Shown: positions 23,675-32,158, numbered from the stretch's first letter. The stretch: DNA of 64,000 nucleotides from Verrucomicrobiia bacterium (GCA_014239365.1 JAAZZB010000059.1:1-64000), one strand, 5' to 3'. The notes: generated by a model not told the origin, from the sequence alone. A program made the numbers and translations.

Positions 23675-25105
23675 ATGAAACCCAACCTTCCCCCAGTCCT
23701 AGTGGTTGACGATGAGCCGAACATGCGCGAGACCGTGCGTGAAATGCTCAGTGATGATGGCTTTGCCGTGAAGCTGGCGGAATCGGCTGAGGAAGCCCTC
23801 GAGATGATGGGCGCGCCCGGCGCGGAATTTTTTATGGTCATTACCGATGGCCGACTGGGCGGGATGAGCGGCTACGATCTCATCCGCAAAATGGCCAAGG
23901 ATTTTCCAAACCTGCAGGTCATTCTCATCACCGCGTTTGCCACGCCCAAGCTTGCGGTGGAAGCCATCCAGGCCGGAGCGGCTGATTACCTTTCCAAACC
24001 CTTCGCCCCCGAGGAATTGCTGCACGCGGTGGAGCGCTGCCGCGATCACTTCGAACTCACCGCGGAAAACAAAACCCTGCGCGCGCGCTCACGCGGCAGT
24101 GAAATTTACGAGGTGCATCAAATCGTCGGCGAATCGCCGATGATGGTCGAGCTGCGTCAGTTCATCCAAACCGTCGGCCCCACTGATTCCACAGTACTCA
24201 TCCTCGGCGAAAGCGGCACGGGCAAAGAGTTGGTGGCCGGCTCCATCCACAGCCTCAGCCGACGCAGTGATAAAAACTACATCCGCCTCAACTGCGCCGC
24301 CATTCCTGAGACGCTTTTGGAGAGCGAATTGTTCGGGCACGAAAAAGGCGCCTTCACCGGTGCCCTGCGCACCAAGCCCGGCCGCGTGGAGGAAGCGGAT
24401 GGCGGCACCATTTTCCTCGATGAAATCGGCGATATGAGCCGACCTTTGCAGGCCAAGTTGCTGCGTTTTCTCGAGGACGGAACGTTCACCCGCGTGGGGG
24501 GCAACGAGGAGAAACGCGTGAATGTGCGCATCATTTCCGCGACCAACCGCGACATTGTGACGGCCATTCAGGAAAACGATTTTCGCGAAGATTTATATCA
24601 TCGCCTCAACGTGATGAAATTCCGGCCGCCACCCTTGCGCGAGCGCGGCGATGACGTGGTGCATTTAGCTGAACATTTTCTTCAGGAAAACTGCCAAAAC
24701 CTGGGCCGGGGCGAGTTGAAACTTTCCAAGGACGCCTCCATAAAACTGCTCTCGCACAACTGGCCCGGCAATGTGCGCGAACTGCGCAACGTGATGGAAC
24801 GCGCCGCCATCCTCGAACAAACCGACGAGGTGCAGCCTTCGAGCTTGCCGGACTTCGAAATGGAAATGCGTCTTCGCCAGTCCGATGATACCGGCGGGGA
24901 AATCAATCTCGATCTCGGCTTCGCCGAGGCCGTTGCGGACTTCGAGCGCCGGATGATTACCACCGCCCTCGAGCGAAACCAATACAACGTGAACCGCAGC
25001 GCCGAGTTGCTCAAGATGACCCGCCATTCGCTCCGGTATCGAATGCAACAGCTCGGCCTCTCCAACTCCGGTGGAACCAGCGGTGACGACGGCGACAGCG
25101 AATAA
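23675..25105 (+). CDS. NtrC-type sigma54-dependent response regulator
   Basis: The 476-residue protein has a receiver domain (1-120) with acidic pocket DDEP and phosphorylatable D58. The AAA+ domain has Walker A GESGTGKE at 178-185, the sigma54-contacting GAFTGA at 225-230 and FLDE at 247-250. A Fis-type helix-turn-helix lies at about 425-462. All residues needed to remodel sigma54 RNA polymerase are present. The target genes are unknown. The prenyl synthase gene begins inside its last 12 codons in another frame. Confidence 0.93.
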   Translation: MKPNLPPVLVVDDEPNMRETVREMLSDDGFAVKLAESAEEALEMMGAPGAEFFMVITDGRLGGMSGYDLIRKMAKDFPNLQVILITAFATPKLAVEAIQAGAADYLSKPFAPEELLHAVERCRDHFELTAENKTLRARSRGSEIYEVHQIVGESPMMVELRQFIQTVGPTDSTVLILGESGTGKELVAGSIHSLSRRSDKNYIRLNCAAIPETLLESELFGHEKGAFTGALRTKPGRVEEADGGTIFLDEIGDMSRPLQAKLLRFLEDGTFTRVGGNEEKRVNVRIISATNRDIVTAIQENDFREDLYHRLNVMKFRPPPLRERGDDVVHLAEHFLQENCQNLGRGELKLSKDASIKLLSHNWPGNVRELRNVMERAAILEQTDEVQPSSLPDFEMEMRLRQSDDTGGEINLDLGFAEAVADFERRMITTALERNQYNVNRSAELLKMTRHSLRYRMQQLGLSNSGGTSGDDGDSE

Positions 25106-25985
25106 TCGCGCCGCCTTGGAGGCCAGCCGCGCCATCACGCGCCGCAGTGCCTCCAATTTGGCTCTCTCCTTTGTCGCGCTCGACAAGCGCCGACGCAATG
25201 CAATGAGTGCCCTCTACGCATTCTGCCGCCAAGTCGATGATGTCGCCGATGAAGAAACCCAACCCCGCGAGCAACGCGCCGCCGCATTGCAGGATTGGCG
25301 TGAGGATATCCAACGCGCTTGCGAAGGTGGCCAGCCGCGCATCCAGGTTAATCAAGCGCTGCAACCGGTCATTGAGCAATACGCGCTCAAGTTCGAGCAC
25401 TTCGATGAACTCATTCGCGGAATGGAAACGGACCTCGCGCAGGATCGCTTTGCAACCCTTGAGGAGCTCGATCTCTATTGCTACCGCGCCGCCTCGGTGG
25501 TGGGCCTGTTGAGCATCGAAATTTTTGGCTATCGCGACGACGCCTGCCAAGACTACGCCATCCACCTCGGCAAAGCCCTGCAACTCACCAACATCCTTCG
25601 CGACGTGGGCAACGACGCCGGGCGCGGACGCATTTATCTTCCCGTTGCCGAAATGGAAAAACACGGCGTCGATCCCCAATCTCTTTTGGATTTGAAATAC
25701 TCCGCCGCCTTCCACAACCTTGCCGCCGATACCGCCGTGCGCGCGCGCGGTCATTATCAAAAGGCATCCAAACTCCTGCCCGCCGCCGACCGGCGCGCAA
25801 TGGTCGCCGCCGAGGCAATGGGTGCAGTGTACTGGCGGTTGCTGCGTCGAATGGAGGATGCCAAGTTTCGCGTGCTCGATTCGCCTCCCACACGCCTTGG
25901 GCGGCTTCATAAACTAGCGCTCGTCTTTGGCACGTGGTGCCGCGTCAAGATTGGCTCTGCTCAGCCCAATTACGGCTGCGATTGA
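25071..25985 (+). CDS. Squalene/phytoene synthase family protein (HpnD/CrtB-like)
   Basis: The 304-residue enzyme has both aspartate-rich motifs: FCRQVDDVADE near 51-61, and LTNILRDVGNDAGRGRIYLP near 173-192. The family condenses two C15 or C20 prenyl diphosphates head to head. The second motif with LRDVGxD and the overall length fit HpnD (presqualene diphosphate synthase of hopanoid synthesis) as well as CrtB, and no other pathway gene is adjacent to decide. Translation could begin at GTG 25071 or GTG 25083, both within the regulator gene. Confidence 0.85.
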   Translation: MEPAVTTATANNRAALEASRAITRRSASNLALSFVALDKRRRNAMSALYAFCRQVDDVADEETQPREQRAAALQDWREDIQRACEGGQPRIQVNQALQPVIEQYALKFEHFDELIRGMETDLAQDRFATLEELDLYCYRAASVVGLLSIEIFGYRDDACQDYAIHLGKALQLTNILRDVGNDAGRGRIYLPVAEMEKHGVDPQSLLDLKYSAAFHNLAADTAVRARGHYQKASKLLPAADRRAMVAAEAMGAVYWRLLRRMEDAKFRVLDSPPTRLGRLHKLALVFGTWCRVKIGSAQPNYGCD

Positions 25986-26010
25986 TTTGGCGACGAATTT
26001 CCACTAACCT
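25982..26010 (+). promoter_or_regulatory. Candidate promoter giving a leaderless dapF transcript
   Basis: TTGATT (25982-25987), 17 bases and TAACCT (26005-26010) are followed by 6 bases and the GTG start at 26017. The -35 box overlaps the stop codon of the preceding gene. Confidence 0.5.
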
Positions 26011-26016
26011 CCTCCC

Positions 26017-26820
26017 GTGCAAATTCAGTTCACCAAAATGAACGGCGCGTGGAATGACTTCGTGCTGATCGATAATCGCGATGGCGCGGTCACGCTCAGC
26101 CGCGAACAAATCGCCAAACTTTGCCACCGCCAACGCGGCGTGGGCGCCGATGGTTTGATTCTTCTCAAAAACGCCGAAGGCGAAGGCGATTGGGCGTGGG
26201 ATTTTTATAATGCCGATGGCAGCGACGCCGAGATGTGCGGCAACGGCGCGCGTTGTTTCGCCAGTTATATTCAGCACACCCTCGGCGGCGATGGCACGTT
26301 GAGCTTCGAAACCGCGTGTGGCCTCATCCGCGCCGAGATTGGCGACACCACCGTGACGGTGAACCTCACCAATCCACACAGCCTCGCCCTCAACGAAACC
26401 ATCTCCACCACCGATGGTGAAAAAACCGTGCACTCGCTCAACACCGGCGTCCCGCACGCGGTGCTCATGGTGGATGACGCCGATGCCGCGATGGTCGCCA
26501 GCCTCGGCGAAGAGATTCGGCATCACGACCACTTCGCGCCAGCGGGCACCAATGTTAATTTCGTGCAAAATCTGGCGCCCGGAAAAATTCGTGTCCGCAC
26601 CTACGAACGCGGCGTGGGCGAAACCCTCGCGTGCGGCACCGGCGTCTGCGCCAGCGCCATCCTCGCCGCCCAACTCAATGACTGGCCCGCCAACGTGCAA
26701 GTAACCGTCCTCGGCGGCGACACTCTCCAAGTGGCCTTCGAGAACGATGGAGACAATTTTTCAAACGTCCAACTCACCGGCCCCGCGCAGTTTGTCTTTG
26801 AAGGCACGATGGCGGTGTAA
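26017..26820 (+). CDS. dapF: Diaminopimelate epimerase
   Basis: The 267-residue enzyme converts LL- to meso-diaminopimelate for lysine and peptidoglycan. The two catalytic Cys residues are in EMCGNGARCFA near residue 72 and in ACGTGVCASAI near 209. QIQFTKMNGAWNDFVLID is the usual N-terminus. It starts with GTG directly behind a promoter. A palindrome separates it from dapA, so dapF may be transcribed with or without its neighbours. Confidence 0.95.
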   Translation: MQIQFTKMNGAWNDFVLIDNRDGAVTLSREQIAKLCHRQRGVGADGLILLKNAEGEGDWAWDFYNADGSDAEMCGNGARCFASYIQHTLGGDGTLSFETACGLIRAEIGDTTVTVNLTNPHSLALNETISTTDGEKTVHSLNTGVPHAVLMVDDADAAMVASLGEEIRHHDHFAPAGTNVNFVQNLAPGKIRVRTYERGVGETLACGTGVCASAILAAQLNDWPANVQVTVLGGDTLQVAFENDGDNFSNVQLTGPAQFVFEGTMAV

Positions 26821-26887
26821 TGTGCTGCCGGCATCTTGCCGGCAGGTTTGAGGCCGTTCCATCTGCCGGCAAGATACCGGCAGCACA
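26821..26887. repeat. TGTGCTGCCGGCATCTTGCC palindromic element
   Basis: The arm at 26821-26845 and its reverse complement at 26863-26887 match at 24 of 25 positions, around a 17-base loop. The palindrome begins immediately after the dapF stop codon. It is open in the dapA frame, so it could be mistaken for a dapA extension. Confidence 0.85.
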
Positions 26888-26936
26888 TCAAATCCCCTTG
26901 AGTCCACATCCCTCCGCTGTTAACGTCCGCGCAGAA

Positions 26937-27815
26937 ATGTTTACGGGAGTTTACACTGCACTCGTCACGCCCTTCAAAAAGGGGCGGCTCGATGAAACCG
27001 CCTTAAAAAAACTGGTGGAGCTGCAAGTCAAAGGCGGCGTGGACGGCATCGTGCCTGTGGGTACCACCGGCGAATCGCCCACCGTCGATTTCGAAGAGCA
27101 CGTGCGCATCATTGAGCTGGCGGTTTACTACGCCAAAGGCCGCTGCAAAATCATCGCCGGCAGTGGCGCGAACTCCACCGAGGAAGCGGTGTATCTCACC
27201 AAGTCCGCCGAGTACGCCGGTGCCGATGGCTCGCTGCAGGTTTGCCCCTATTACAACAAACCCTCGCAAGACGGCCTCTACGCGCACTTCAGCGAGATTG
27301 CTAATTCCACCAATTTGCCAATCGTTTTGTACAGCATCCCCGGTCGTTGCAACGTGGAGATCGCCGTGCCCACTGCCGTGCGCCTAGCGGCGGATTGTTC
27401 AAACATTGTCTGCATCAAAGAAGCCGGTGGCGATGTGGATCGAGTCAGCCAACTGCGCGCCGCGTTGCCAAATCAATTTACCATCCTTAGCGGTGACGAC
27501 GCACTCACGTTGCCCTTTATGGCTGCGGGCGCGAAGGGCGTTATCAGCGTTTCCAGCAACCTCATTCCGCGTCAGCTCACCAAAATGGTGCACGCATTTC
27601 TCAAAGGCGACGCGAAGGGCGCGCTAAAGTTGCACGAAAAATTTTATCCACTGTTCAAGGATTTGTTCATCGAAACGAACCCCGTCCCAATCAAAGCCGC
27701 GCTGGCGATGAAGGGGCTTGTGAAAGAAGAATACCGGTTGCCGCTGGTGAAAATGAATCCCGACAACCGACGCCAACTCCGCGCCACGCTCAAGGCGACG
27801 GGCGTGCTCAAATAA
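26937..27815 (+). CDS. dapA: 4-hydroxy-tetrahydrodipicolinate synthase
   Basis: The 292-residue enzyme condenses pyruvate with aspartate semialdehyde. PVGTTGESPTV is near residue 41, the catalytic Tyr lies in CPYYNKPSQDG and the Schiff-base Lys is in IVCIKEAGGD near 161. ATG at 26937 gives exactly the usual length; the open frame upstream is made of the palindromic repeat and is rejected. dapB follows after 4 bases. Confidence 0.95.
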   Translation: MFTGVYTALVTPFKKGRLDETALKKLVELQVKGGVDGIVPVGTTGESPTVDFEEHVRIIELAVYYAKGRCKIIAGSGANSTEEAVYLTKSAEYAGADGSLQVCPYYNKPSQDGLYAHFSEIANSTNLPIVLYSIPGRCNVEIAVPTAVRLAADCSNIVCIKEAGGDVDRVSQLRAALPNQFTILSGDDALTLPFMAAGAKGVISVSSNLIPRQLTKMVHAFLKGDAKGALKLHEKFYPLFKDLFIETNPVPIKAALAMKGLVKEEYRLPLVKMNPDNRRQLRATLKATGVLK

Positions 27816-27819
27816 TTTT

Positions 27820-28551
27820 ATGGCCAAGGTTATCATCCACGGTTCACGAGGGCGAATGGGCCAAATGCTCATCGCGTGTGGCAAGGCCTTGGACGGCATC
27901 GAGATCGTCGCCGGCGTGGACGAAGGCGATGACCTCTCCGCCATCATTGCCGATTGCGATGTCGTCATCGATTTCAGCTTGCACAGCGCCACCGCCACGT
28001 GTGCCGCGCTCTGCGCCGATCACGGCAAAGCCCTCGTCATCGGCACCACCGGCCACACCGACGAAGAAAAATCATCAATCTTAAATCACAAATCCAAAAT
28101 CCCAATCGTTTGGGCCAGTAATTATTCCACCGGCGTCAACACCCTCTTTTGGTTGACGCGCAAAGCCGCCGAAATCCTTGGGCCGGATTTCGATTTGGAA
28201 GTGGTGGAGATGCATCACCGGCACAAAGTGGATGCCCCCAGCGGAACCGCCACCACGCTCGGCGAAATTTTGCTCGAAGTGCGCGAACAACAAAAAGACA
28301 CCCTCCGCCACGGCCGCGAAGGCATCGTCGGCGCGCGCACCGATGAAGAAATCGGAATGCATAGCCTCCGCGGTGGCGACGTGGTGGGCGATCACACCGT
28401 CATTTACGCCGGCGCTGGTGAACGTCTCGAACTCACTCACAAAGCCGCCAGCCGCGAGACCTTCGCCAACGGCGCCCTCCGCGCCGCCCAATGGGCCACC
28501 GGCAAATCAGCGGGGCTCTATAATATGCAGGATGTTTTGGGGCTGGAATGA
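27820..28551 (+). CDS. dapB: 4-hydroxy-tetrahydrodipicolinate reductase
   Basis: The 243-residue enzyme has a Rossmann nucleotide motif IHGSRGRMGQML at the N-terminus, IGTTGHTDEE near 74-83 and the signature EMHHRHKVDAPSGTA near 129, with catalytic His and Lys. It is somewhat shorter than the E. coli enzyme. Residues around SSILNHKSKIPIV are encoded by a run of AAATCACAAATCC-type repeats placed at a surface loop. The stop overlaps the folK start (ATGA). Confidence 0.94.
   Translation: MAKVIIHGSRGRMGQMLIACGKALDGIEIVAGVDEGDDLSAIIADCDVVIDFSLHSATATCAALCADHGKALVIGTTGHTDEEKSSILNHKSKIPIVWASNYSTGVNTLFWLTRKAAEILGPDFDLEVVEMHHRHKVDAPSGTATTLGEILLEVREQQKDTLRHGREGIVGARTDEEIGMHSLRGGDVVGDHTVIYAGAGERLELTHKAASRETFANGALRAAQWATGKSAGLYNMQDVLGLE
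28071..28108. repeat. AAATCACAAATCC-type repeat inside dapB
   Basis: ATCATCAATCTTAAATCACA and then AATCC, AAAATCCC and AATCG follow in direct succession. The words are those of the family at 14025-14069 and 38211-38287. The reading frame of dapB runs through them. Confidence 0.55.
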
Positions 28552-29102
28552 ACACGGAGATTCATGATGAACAGGACAAAATAAATCCTGAATATCCTGA
28601 ACATCTGTGTTTAATTTCTCTCGGTTCCAATCTGGGTAATCCCGTTGCCAATATCCAAAACGCATTCACCGAACTCGAAAAACTTTCCAACGCCCCCATC
28701 CAAAAATCTTCCCTGTGGCAAAGCACTCCCGTGGATTGCCCGCCCGGTTCCCCTGATTTCATCAATGCCGCCGCCGCGTTCGAGCCATTGGAAAATGAAA
28801 CTCCCGAATCACTGCTCGCAAAATTGCAACAGCTCGAAATCCAATTCGGTCGCCAACCCAAGGCGATGTTCAACGAACCGCGCCCGCTCGACCTCGACCT
28901 TATTGCCTTCAAAAACCAAACGCGTTCGACCGAGACCTTGAACCTCCCACACCCGCGTTTTCATCAACGCCGCTTTGTGCTCGAGCCGCTAAACGAAATC
29001 GTGCCGCTCGCTATTCTTCCCAATCAAACCCAAACCCTCGCCCAACTCCTCGCCACCCTCGACACAAACGAAACCCTCGCGTTACATTCGCCCAATGCCT
29101 GA
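28548..29102 (+). CDS. folK: 2-amino-4-hydroxy-6-hydroxymethyldihydropteridine diphosphokinase
   Basis: The 184-residue HPPK transfers pyrophosphate from ATP to the pterin in folate synthesis. Conserved motifs are ISLGSNLGNP near residue 23, SPDFINAAAAFE near 68 and PRPLDLDLIAF near 107, followed by LPHPRFHQRRFVLEPL. The only usable start is ATG 28548, which overlaps the dapB stop. Residues 2-21 are encoded by a palindromic repeat and precede the family's normal N-terminus. It overlaps the Nramp-like gene by 8 bases. Confidence 0.92.
   Translation: MNTEIHDEQDKINPEYPEHLCLISLGSNLGNPVANIQNAFTELEKLSNAPIQKSSLWQSTPVDCPPGSPDFINAAAAFEPLENETPESLLAKLQQLEIQFGRQPKAMFNEPRPLDLDLIAFKNQTRSTETLNLPHPRFHQRRFVLEPLNEIVPLAILPNQTQTLAQLLATLDTNETLALHSPNA
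28551..28613. repeat. AACACGGAGATTCATG...CATCTGTGTT palindrome, copy 2, in folK
   Basis: The left arm AACACGGAGATTCATGATGA with ACAGGAC and the right arm ATCCTGAATATCCTGAACAT with CTGTGTT are imperfect reverse complements. The internal wording matches the element at 11971-12027. The element encodes residues 2-22 of FolK. Confidence 0.75.
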
Positions 29103-30333
29103 CGATCACGCGCCCATTCCCCGCAGTTGGCATCGCGCGCTTGGCCCCGGCCTCATCACCGCTTGCGTCGTCATCGGCCCGGGCAGCATCCTCACCAGTT
29201 CCAAAGTAGGGGCCGAGCACGGTTACAATATGAGTTGGGTCGTGCTGGCTTCGGCGGTCTTTATGCTGGCGTTTATTCAAATGGCCGCGCGATTGGGCGT
29301 GGTGGCGAAGGAATCACCGGGAAAATTATTGGCCGATCGCGTGGGACGTTGGTTGGCGGTTTTAATTGGGGTTTCCATTTTCTTCGTGGCCTCGGCATTT
29401 CAATTTGGAAATAACCTTGGTGTTCACAGCGCCTTTGAGGCGTACTTTCAATTCGATTCAATCGTGATTGTTTTCAATGCGGCAGCCATTGCGTTTTTGT
29501 TTTTCTTCAAAAATCTGTATCGCGCTTTAGAAAAATTAATGATGGTTTTTGTGGGGCTAATGCTTGTCGCGTTTGCCGCCAATTTGCTGTTCGCCAAACC
29601 GAGCCCCACCGAATGGGTGCGGGGATTGATCCCAACCGGCATTGGTTCGCTTGACCTCTCCGTGCTCGGTTTGGTGGGAACTACTTTTGCAATTGCTGCG
29701 GCATATTTTCAAATTTATCTCGTGCGACAAAAGGGCATCCAACGTGAGGACTTGCCGTCGAGCCTCATTGATTCCCGCGTGGGCGTGCTGTTGATGGCGG
29801 CGATCACCCTGATGATTATGGGCACCGCCGCTGCCGCGCTCAAAGGGATTAAGCTCGAAGGAGCCGCCGATGTGGCGATGCAATTGGAGCCATTGTTTGG
29901 TACTTGGGGGAAAGCGCTATTTTGTCTCGGGCTTTTTTCTGCAGCGTATTCTTCGTTTCTGATTAACTCGATGGTGGGCGGCTTTGTGTTGTCCGATGGC
30001 CTCGGGCTCGGCAGTGGGCCGGAAGATAAATGGCCACGTTATTTGACCGCTGCCGTTTTGGTAATTGGTATGGGCGTGGCAATGTTTGTCATCAAAACCG
30101 GCACCAAACCATTGGCCGCCATCGTGATGGCGCAAGCGGTGACTGTGATTGTCGCGCCGCTTTTGGCTGGTATTTTATTATGGCTGTGCAATCGCAAAGA
30201 TATTATGGGGGAAGACCGAAATGGGCCCCTCATCAATGGACTCGGCGGCGTGGGATTTGTGCTGCTGCTGGAGATGGCGGCGAATACTGCGGTCTATAAA
30301 GTGTGGCCAAAAGTGAGTGCGTGGTTGGGGTGA
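29095..30333 (+). CDS. Divergent Nramp-family transporter
   Basis: The 412-residue protein has about eleven helices. Its N-terminal part (ALGPGLITACVVIGPGS, then EHGYNMSWVVL and AARLGVV) aligns by eye to helices 1-2 of Nramp metal transporters. The helix-1 metal motif DPGN is GPGS at 28-31. In helix 6, where MPHN is expected, the sequence reads AIAAAYFQIYLV. Both parts of the classical Mn/Fe site are therefore missing. It is probably a cation or other small-solute carrier of the wider Nramp/APC fold; I would not call it a manganese transporter. Confidence 0.78.
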   Translation: MPDDHAPIPRSWHRALGPGLITACVVIGPGSILTSSKVGAEHGYNMSWVVLASAVFMLAFIQMAARLGVVAKESPGKLLADRVGRWLAVLIGVSIFFVASAFQFGNNLGVHSAFEAYFQFDSIVIVFNAAAIAFLFFFKNLYRALEKLMMVFVGLMLVAFAANLLFAKPSPTEWVRGLIPTGIGSLDLSVLGLVGTTFAIAAAYFQIYLVRQKGIQREDLPSSLIDSRVGVLLMAAITLMIMGTAAAALKGIKLEGAADVAMQLEPLFGTWGKALFCLGLFSAAYSSFLINSMVGGFVLSDGLGLGSGPEDKWPRYLTAAVLVIGMGVAMFVIKTGTKPLAAIVMAQAVTVIVAPLLAGILLWLCNRKDIMGEDRNGPLINGLGGVGFVLLLEMAANTAVYKVWPKVSAWLG

Positions 30334-30334
30334 A

Positions 30335-31174
30335 ATGCAGTTTCCGCTTGTCGCAAACCCGCTTTGCGCGAATGGTGGCGCGGTGCCGTCTGTAAAAATC
30401 ACCGCCGAAATTATTCGGCAAATGAAAGGCCGCGAGCCCATCGCCGCGCTCACGGTCTATGATTATCCGATGACGCGCATGCTCGATGAATGCGGCGTGC
30501 CCTTGCTGCTCGTGGGCGATTCCCTCGGGATGGTGGTGCTTGGCTTGCCCGATACCACCGGTGTGACGATGGACGATATCGAACATCACACCCGCGCCGC
30601 CGCCCGCGCCCAACCCCGCGCACTGCTCGCCGCCGATTTGCCAAAGGGCAGTTATGATACTGTCGATGATGCCGTGACAAACGCCCACCGCCTGATCGAT
30701 GCCGGCGCGGAAGCGGTCAAAGCCGAAGGCGGCACCGCCATTCGGGCACAAGTGGAAGCCATTCTCGCGGCGGGAATTCCCTTTCTCGGCCACATTGGGA
30801 TGCTTCCCCAAAATGTAAAAGCCGAGGGCGGCTACAAAGTGAAAGGCAAAACCGAAGCCGAACACAAAGCCATCCTGCGCGATGCCGAAGCTCTGGCCGA
30901 CGCGGGCGCGTTTGCCGTGGTGCTCGAATTGGTGGCCCCAGCCGTGGCGGCTGAAATTTCAAAAACAATTTCAATCCCCACCATCGGCATCGGTGCCGGG
31001 AATGAATGTGATGGGCAAATTCTCGTGACCACAGATTTGTGGGCTACATCGCCCGATTACATTCCCCGCCACGTGCAACCCAATATGCAAGTGCCCGTCG
31101 AAATGCGGCGGGCGATTACTGACTGGAAAAATTTAATTAACACCACAGAGGCACAGAGAACTCAGCGGAAATAA
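30335..31174 (+). CDS. panB: 3-methyl-2-oxobutanoate hydroxymethyltransferase
   Basis: The 279-residue enzyme makes ketopantoate in pantothenate synthesis. Motifs include ALTVYDYPMTRMLDE, LLLVGDSLGMVVLG, the EAVKAEGG metal region, GHIGMLPQ and IGIGAGNECDGQILV. ATG at 30335 is one base after the stop of the transporter; a GTG at 30317 lies inside it. The last ten residues (TTEAQRTQRK) are encoded by a palindromic repeat and lie beyond the family's normal end. Confidence 0.94.
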   Translation: MQFPLVANPLCANGGAVPSVKITAEIIRQMKGREPIAALTVYDYPMTRMLDECGVPLLLVGDSLGMVVLGLPDTTGVTMDDIEHHTRAAARAQPRALLAADLPKGSYDTVDDAVTNAHRLIDAGAEAVKAEGGTAIRAQVEAILAAGIPFLGHIGMLPQNVKAEGGYKVKGKTEAEHKAILRDAEALADAGAFAVVLELVAPAVAAEISKTISIPTIGIGAGNECDGQILVTTDLWATSPDYIPRHVQPNMQVPVEMRRAITDWKNLINTTEAQRTQRK

Positions 31175-31202
31175 ATCTCTGTGTCCTCTGTGTCTCTGTG
31201 GT
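31142..31202. repeat. ACCACAGAGGCACAGAG palindromic element
   Basis: ACCACAGAGGCACAGAG at the left and CTCTGTGTCTCTGTGGT at the right form an imperfect inverted repeat. The left half is read through as the PanB C-terminus and supplies the TAA stop; the right half is the leader of moaC. Confidence 0.8.
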
Positions 31203-31207
31203 AAGAA

Positions 31208-31660
31208 ATGAAAAAACTAACACACATCAACGCCAAGGGCGAAGCCAGGATGGTCGATGTCTCCGCCAAGCCAATACAACAACGCACCGCCACCGCCCGC
31301 GGTGAAATCCGGATGGCGAAGGAAACCCTTCGCCTCATTCGCTGCGATAAGATTGCGAAAGGCAACGTGCTGGCGACCGCGCGCATTGCGGGGATTCAAG
31401 CCGCGAAGCGCACGGGTGATTTGATTCCGATGTGCCATCCGTTGCCCATCAACCATTGCGAGGTGGACTTTGAATTTCCTAAGACGGGCAACGCGATTGT
31501 CATCACCGCCACGGCCAAAGTGTCGGCGCAAACGGGCGTGGAAATGGAGGCGCTCACGGCGGTGAATCTTGCCGCGTTGACGATTTATGATATGTGCAAG
31601 GCGGTCGATAAAAAGATGCGCATCACCAATGTGAAACTGGTTTCAAAAACTAAACAATGA
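31208..31660 (+). CDS. moaC: Cyclic pyranopterin monophosphate synthase
   Basis: The 150-residue enzyme acts in molybdenum cofactor synthesis. RMVDVSAKP is at the N-terminus, MCHPLPINHCEVDF near residue 75 and the conserved EMEALTAVNLAALTIYDMCK followed by AVDKKM near the C-terminus, with the catalytic Lys. It overlaps the mogA/moaB-type gene by 4 bases. moaA, moeA and moaD/E are not in the window. Confidence 0.95.
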   Translation: MKKLTHINAKGEARMVDVSAKPIQQRTATARGEIRMAKETLRLIRCDKIAKGNVLATARIAGIQAAKRTGDLIPMCHPLPINHCEVDFEFPKTGNAIVITATAKVSAQTGVEMEALTAVNLAALTIYDMCKAVDKKMRITNVKLVSKTKQ

Positions 31661-32139
31661 AAATACAGGTGGGAATTATTACTGTGTCCGATCGCGCTGC
31701 GGCGGGTGAATACGAAAATCTCGGGGGCCCTCTTCTTACCGAAGCCGCTGATGGTTACGGTTGGGCAGTGCTCGCTCAGACGGTGGTGCGCGATGAAGTC
31801 GAACAAATCCAACGTGCTATCCGCGAACAGATTGCGAAGGGTTGCCACCTCGTGCTCACCACCGGCGGCACCGGCGTGGCGCCGCGCGATGTCACCCCCG
31901 AAGCGGTCCGCGAAATTGCCGACCGCGAATTGCCGGGCTTTGGTGAAGTGATGCGGATGGAGTCGCTGAAGATCACCAAGAACGCAATCCTCTCCCGTAG
32001 CCTTGCCGCTGCGGTGGGTAATGCGTTGGTAATTTGTTTGCCCGGAAAACCCAAGGGCGCGGTGGAGTGCCTCAGTTTTGTTGAGGGCGCTATCCCGCAT
32101 TGCGTTGAAGTGGTGGCGGGTGTGCCGACGAGTTGCTGA
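31657..32139 (+). CDS. MogA/MoaB-family molybdopterin adenylyltransferase
   Basis: The 160-residue protein shows GIITVSDRAAAGEYENLGGP, LVLTTGGTGVAPRDVTPEA and the C-terminal ICLPGKPKGAVECL. These are the adenylate- and molybdopterin-binding motifs of the family that activates molybdopterin before metal insertion. MogA and MoaB are not separable by eye. It is co-transcribed with moaC, whose stop codon it overlaps. Confidence 0.9.
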   Translation: MKIQVGIITVSDRAAAGEYENLGGPLLTEAADGYGWAVLAQTVVRDEVEQIQRAIREQIAKGCHLVLTTGGTGVAPRDVTPEAVREIADRELPGFGEVMRMESLKITKNAILSRSLAAAVGNALVICLPGKPKGAVECLSFVEGAIPHCVEVVAGVPTSC

Positions 32140-32158
32140 TGAAATTCACCACAGAGTT

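Noticed and set aside
26820-26936. 39-residue N-terminal extension of DapA
   Set aside because: The extension is encoded by the palindromic element; ATG 26937 gives the standard enzyme length and conserved N-terminus.
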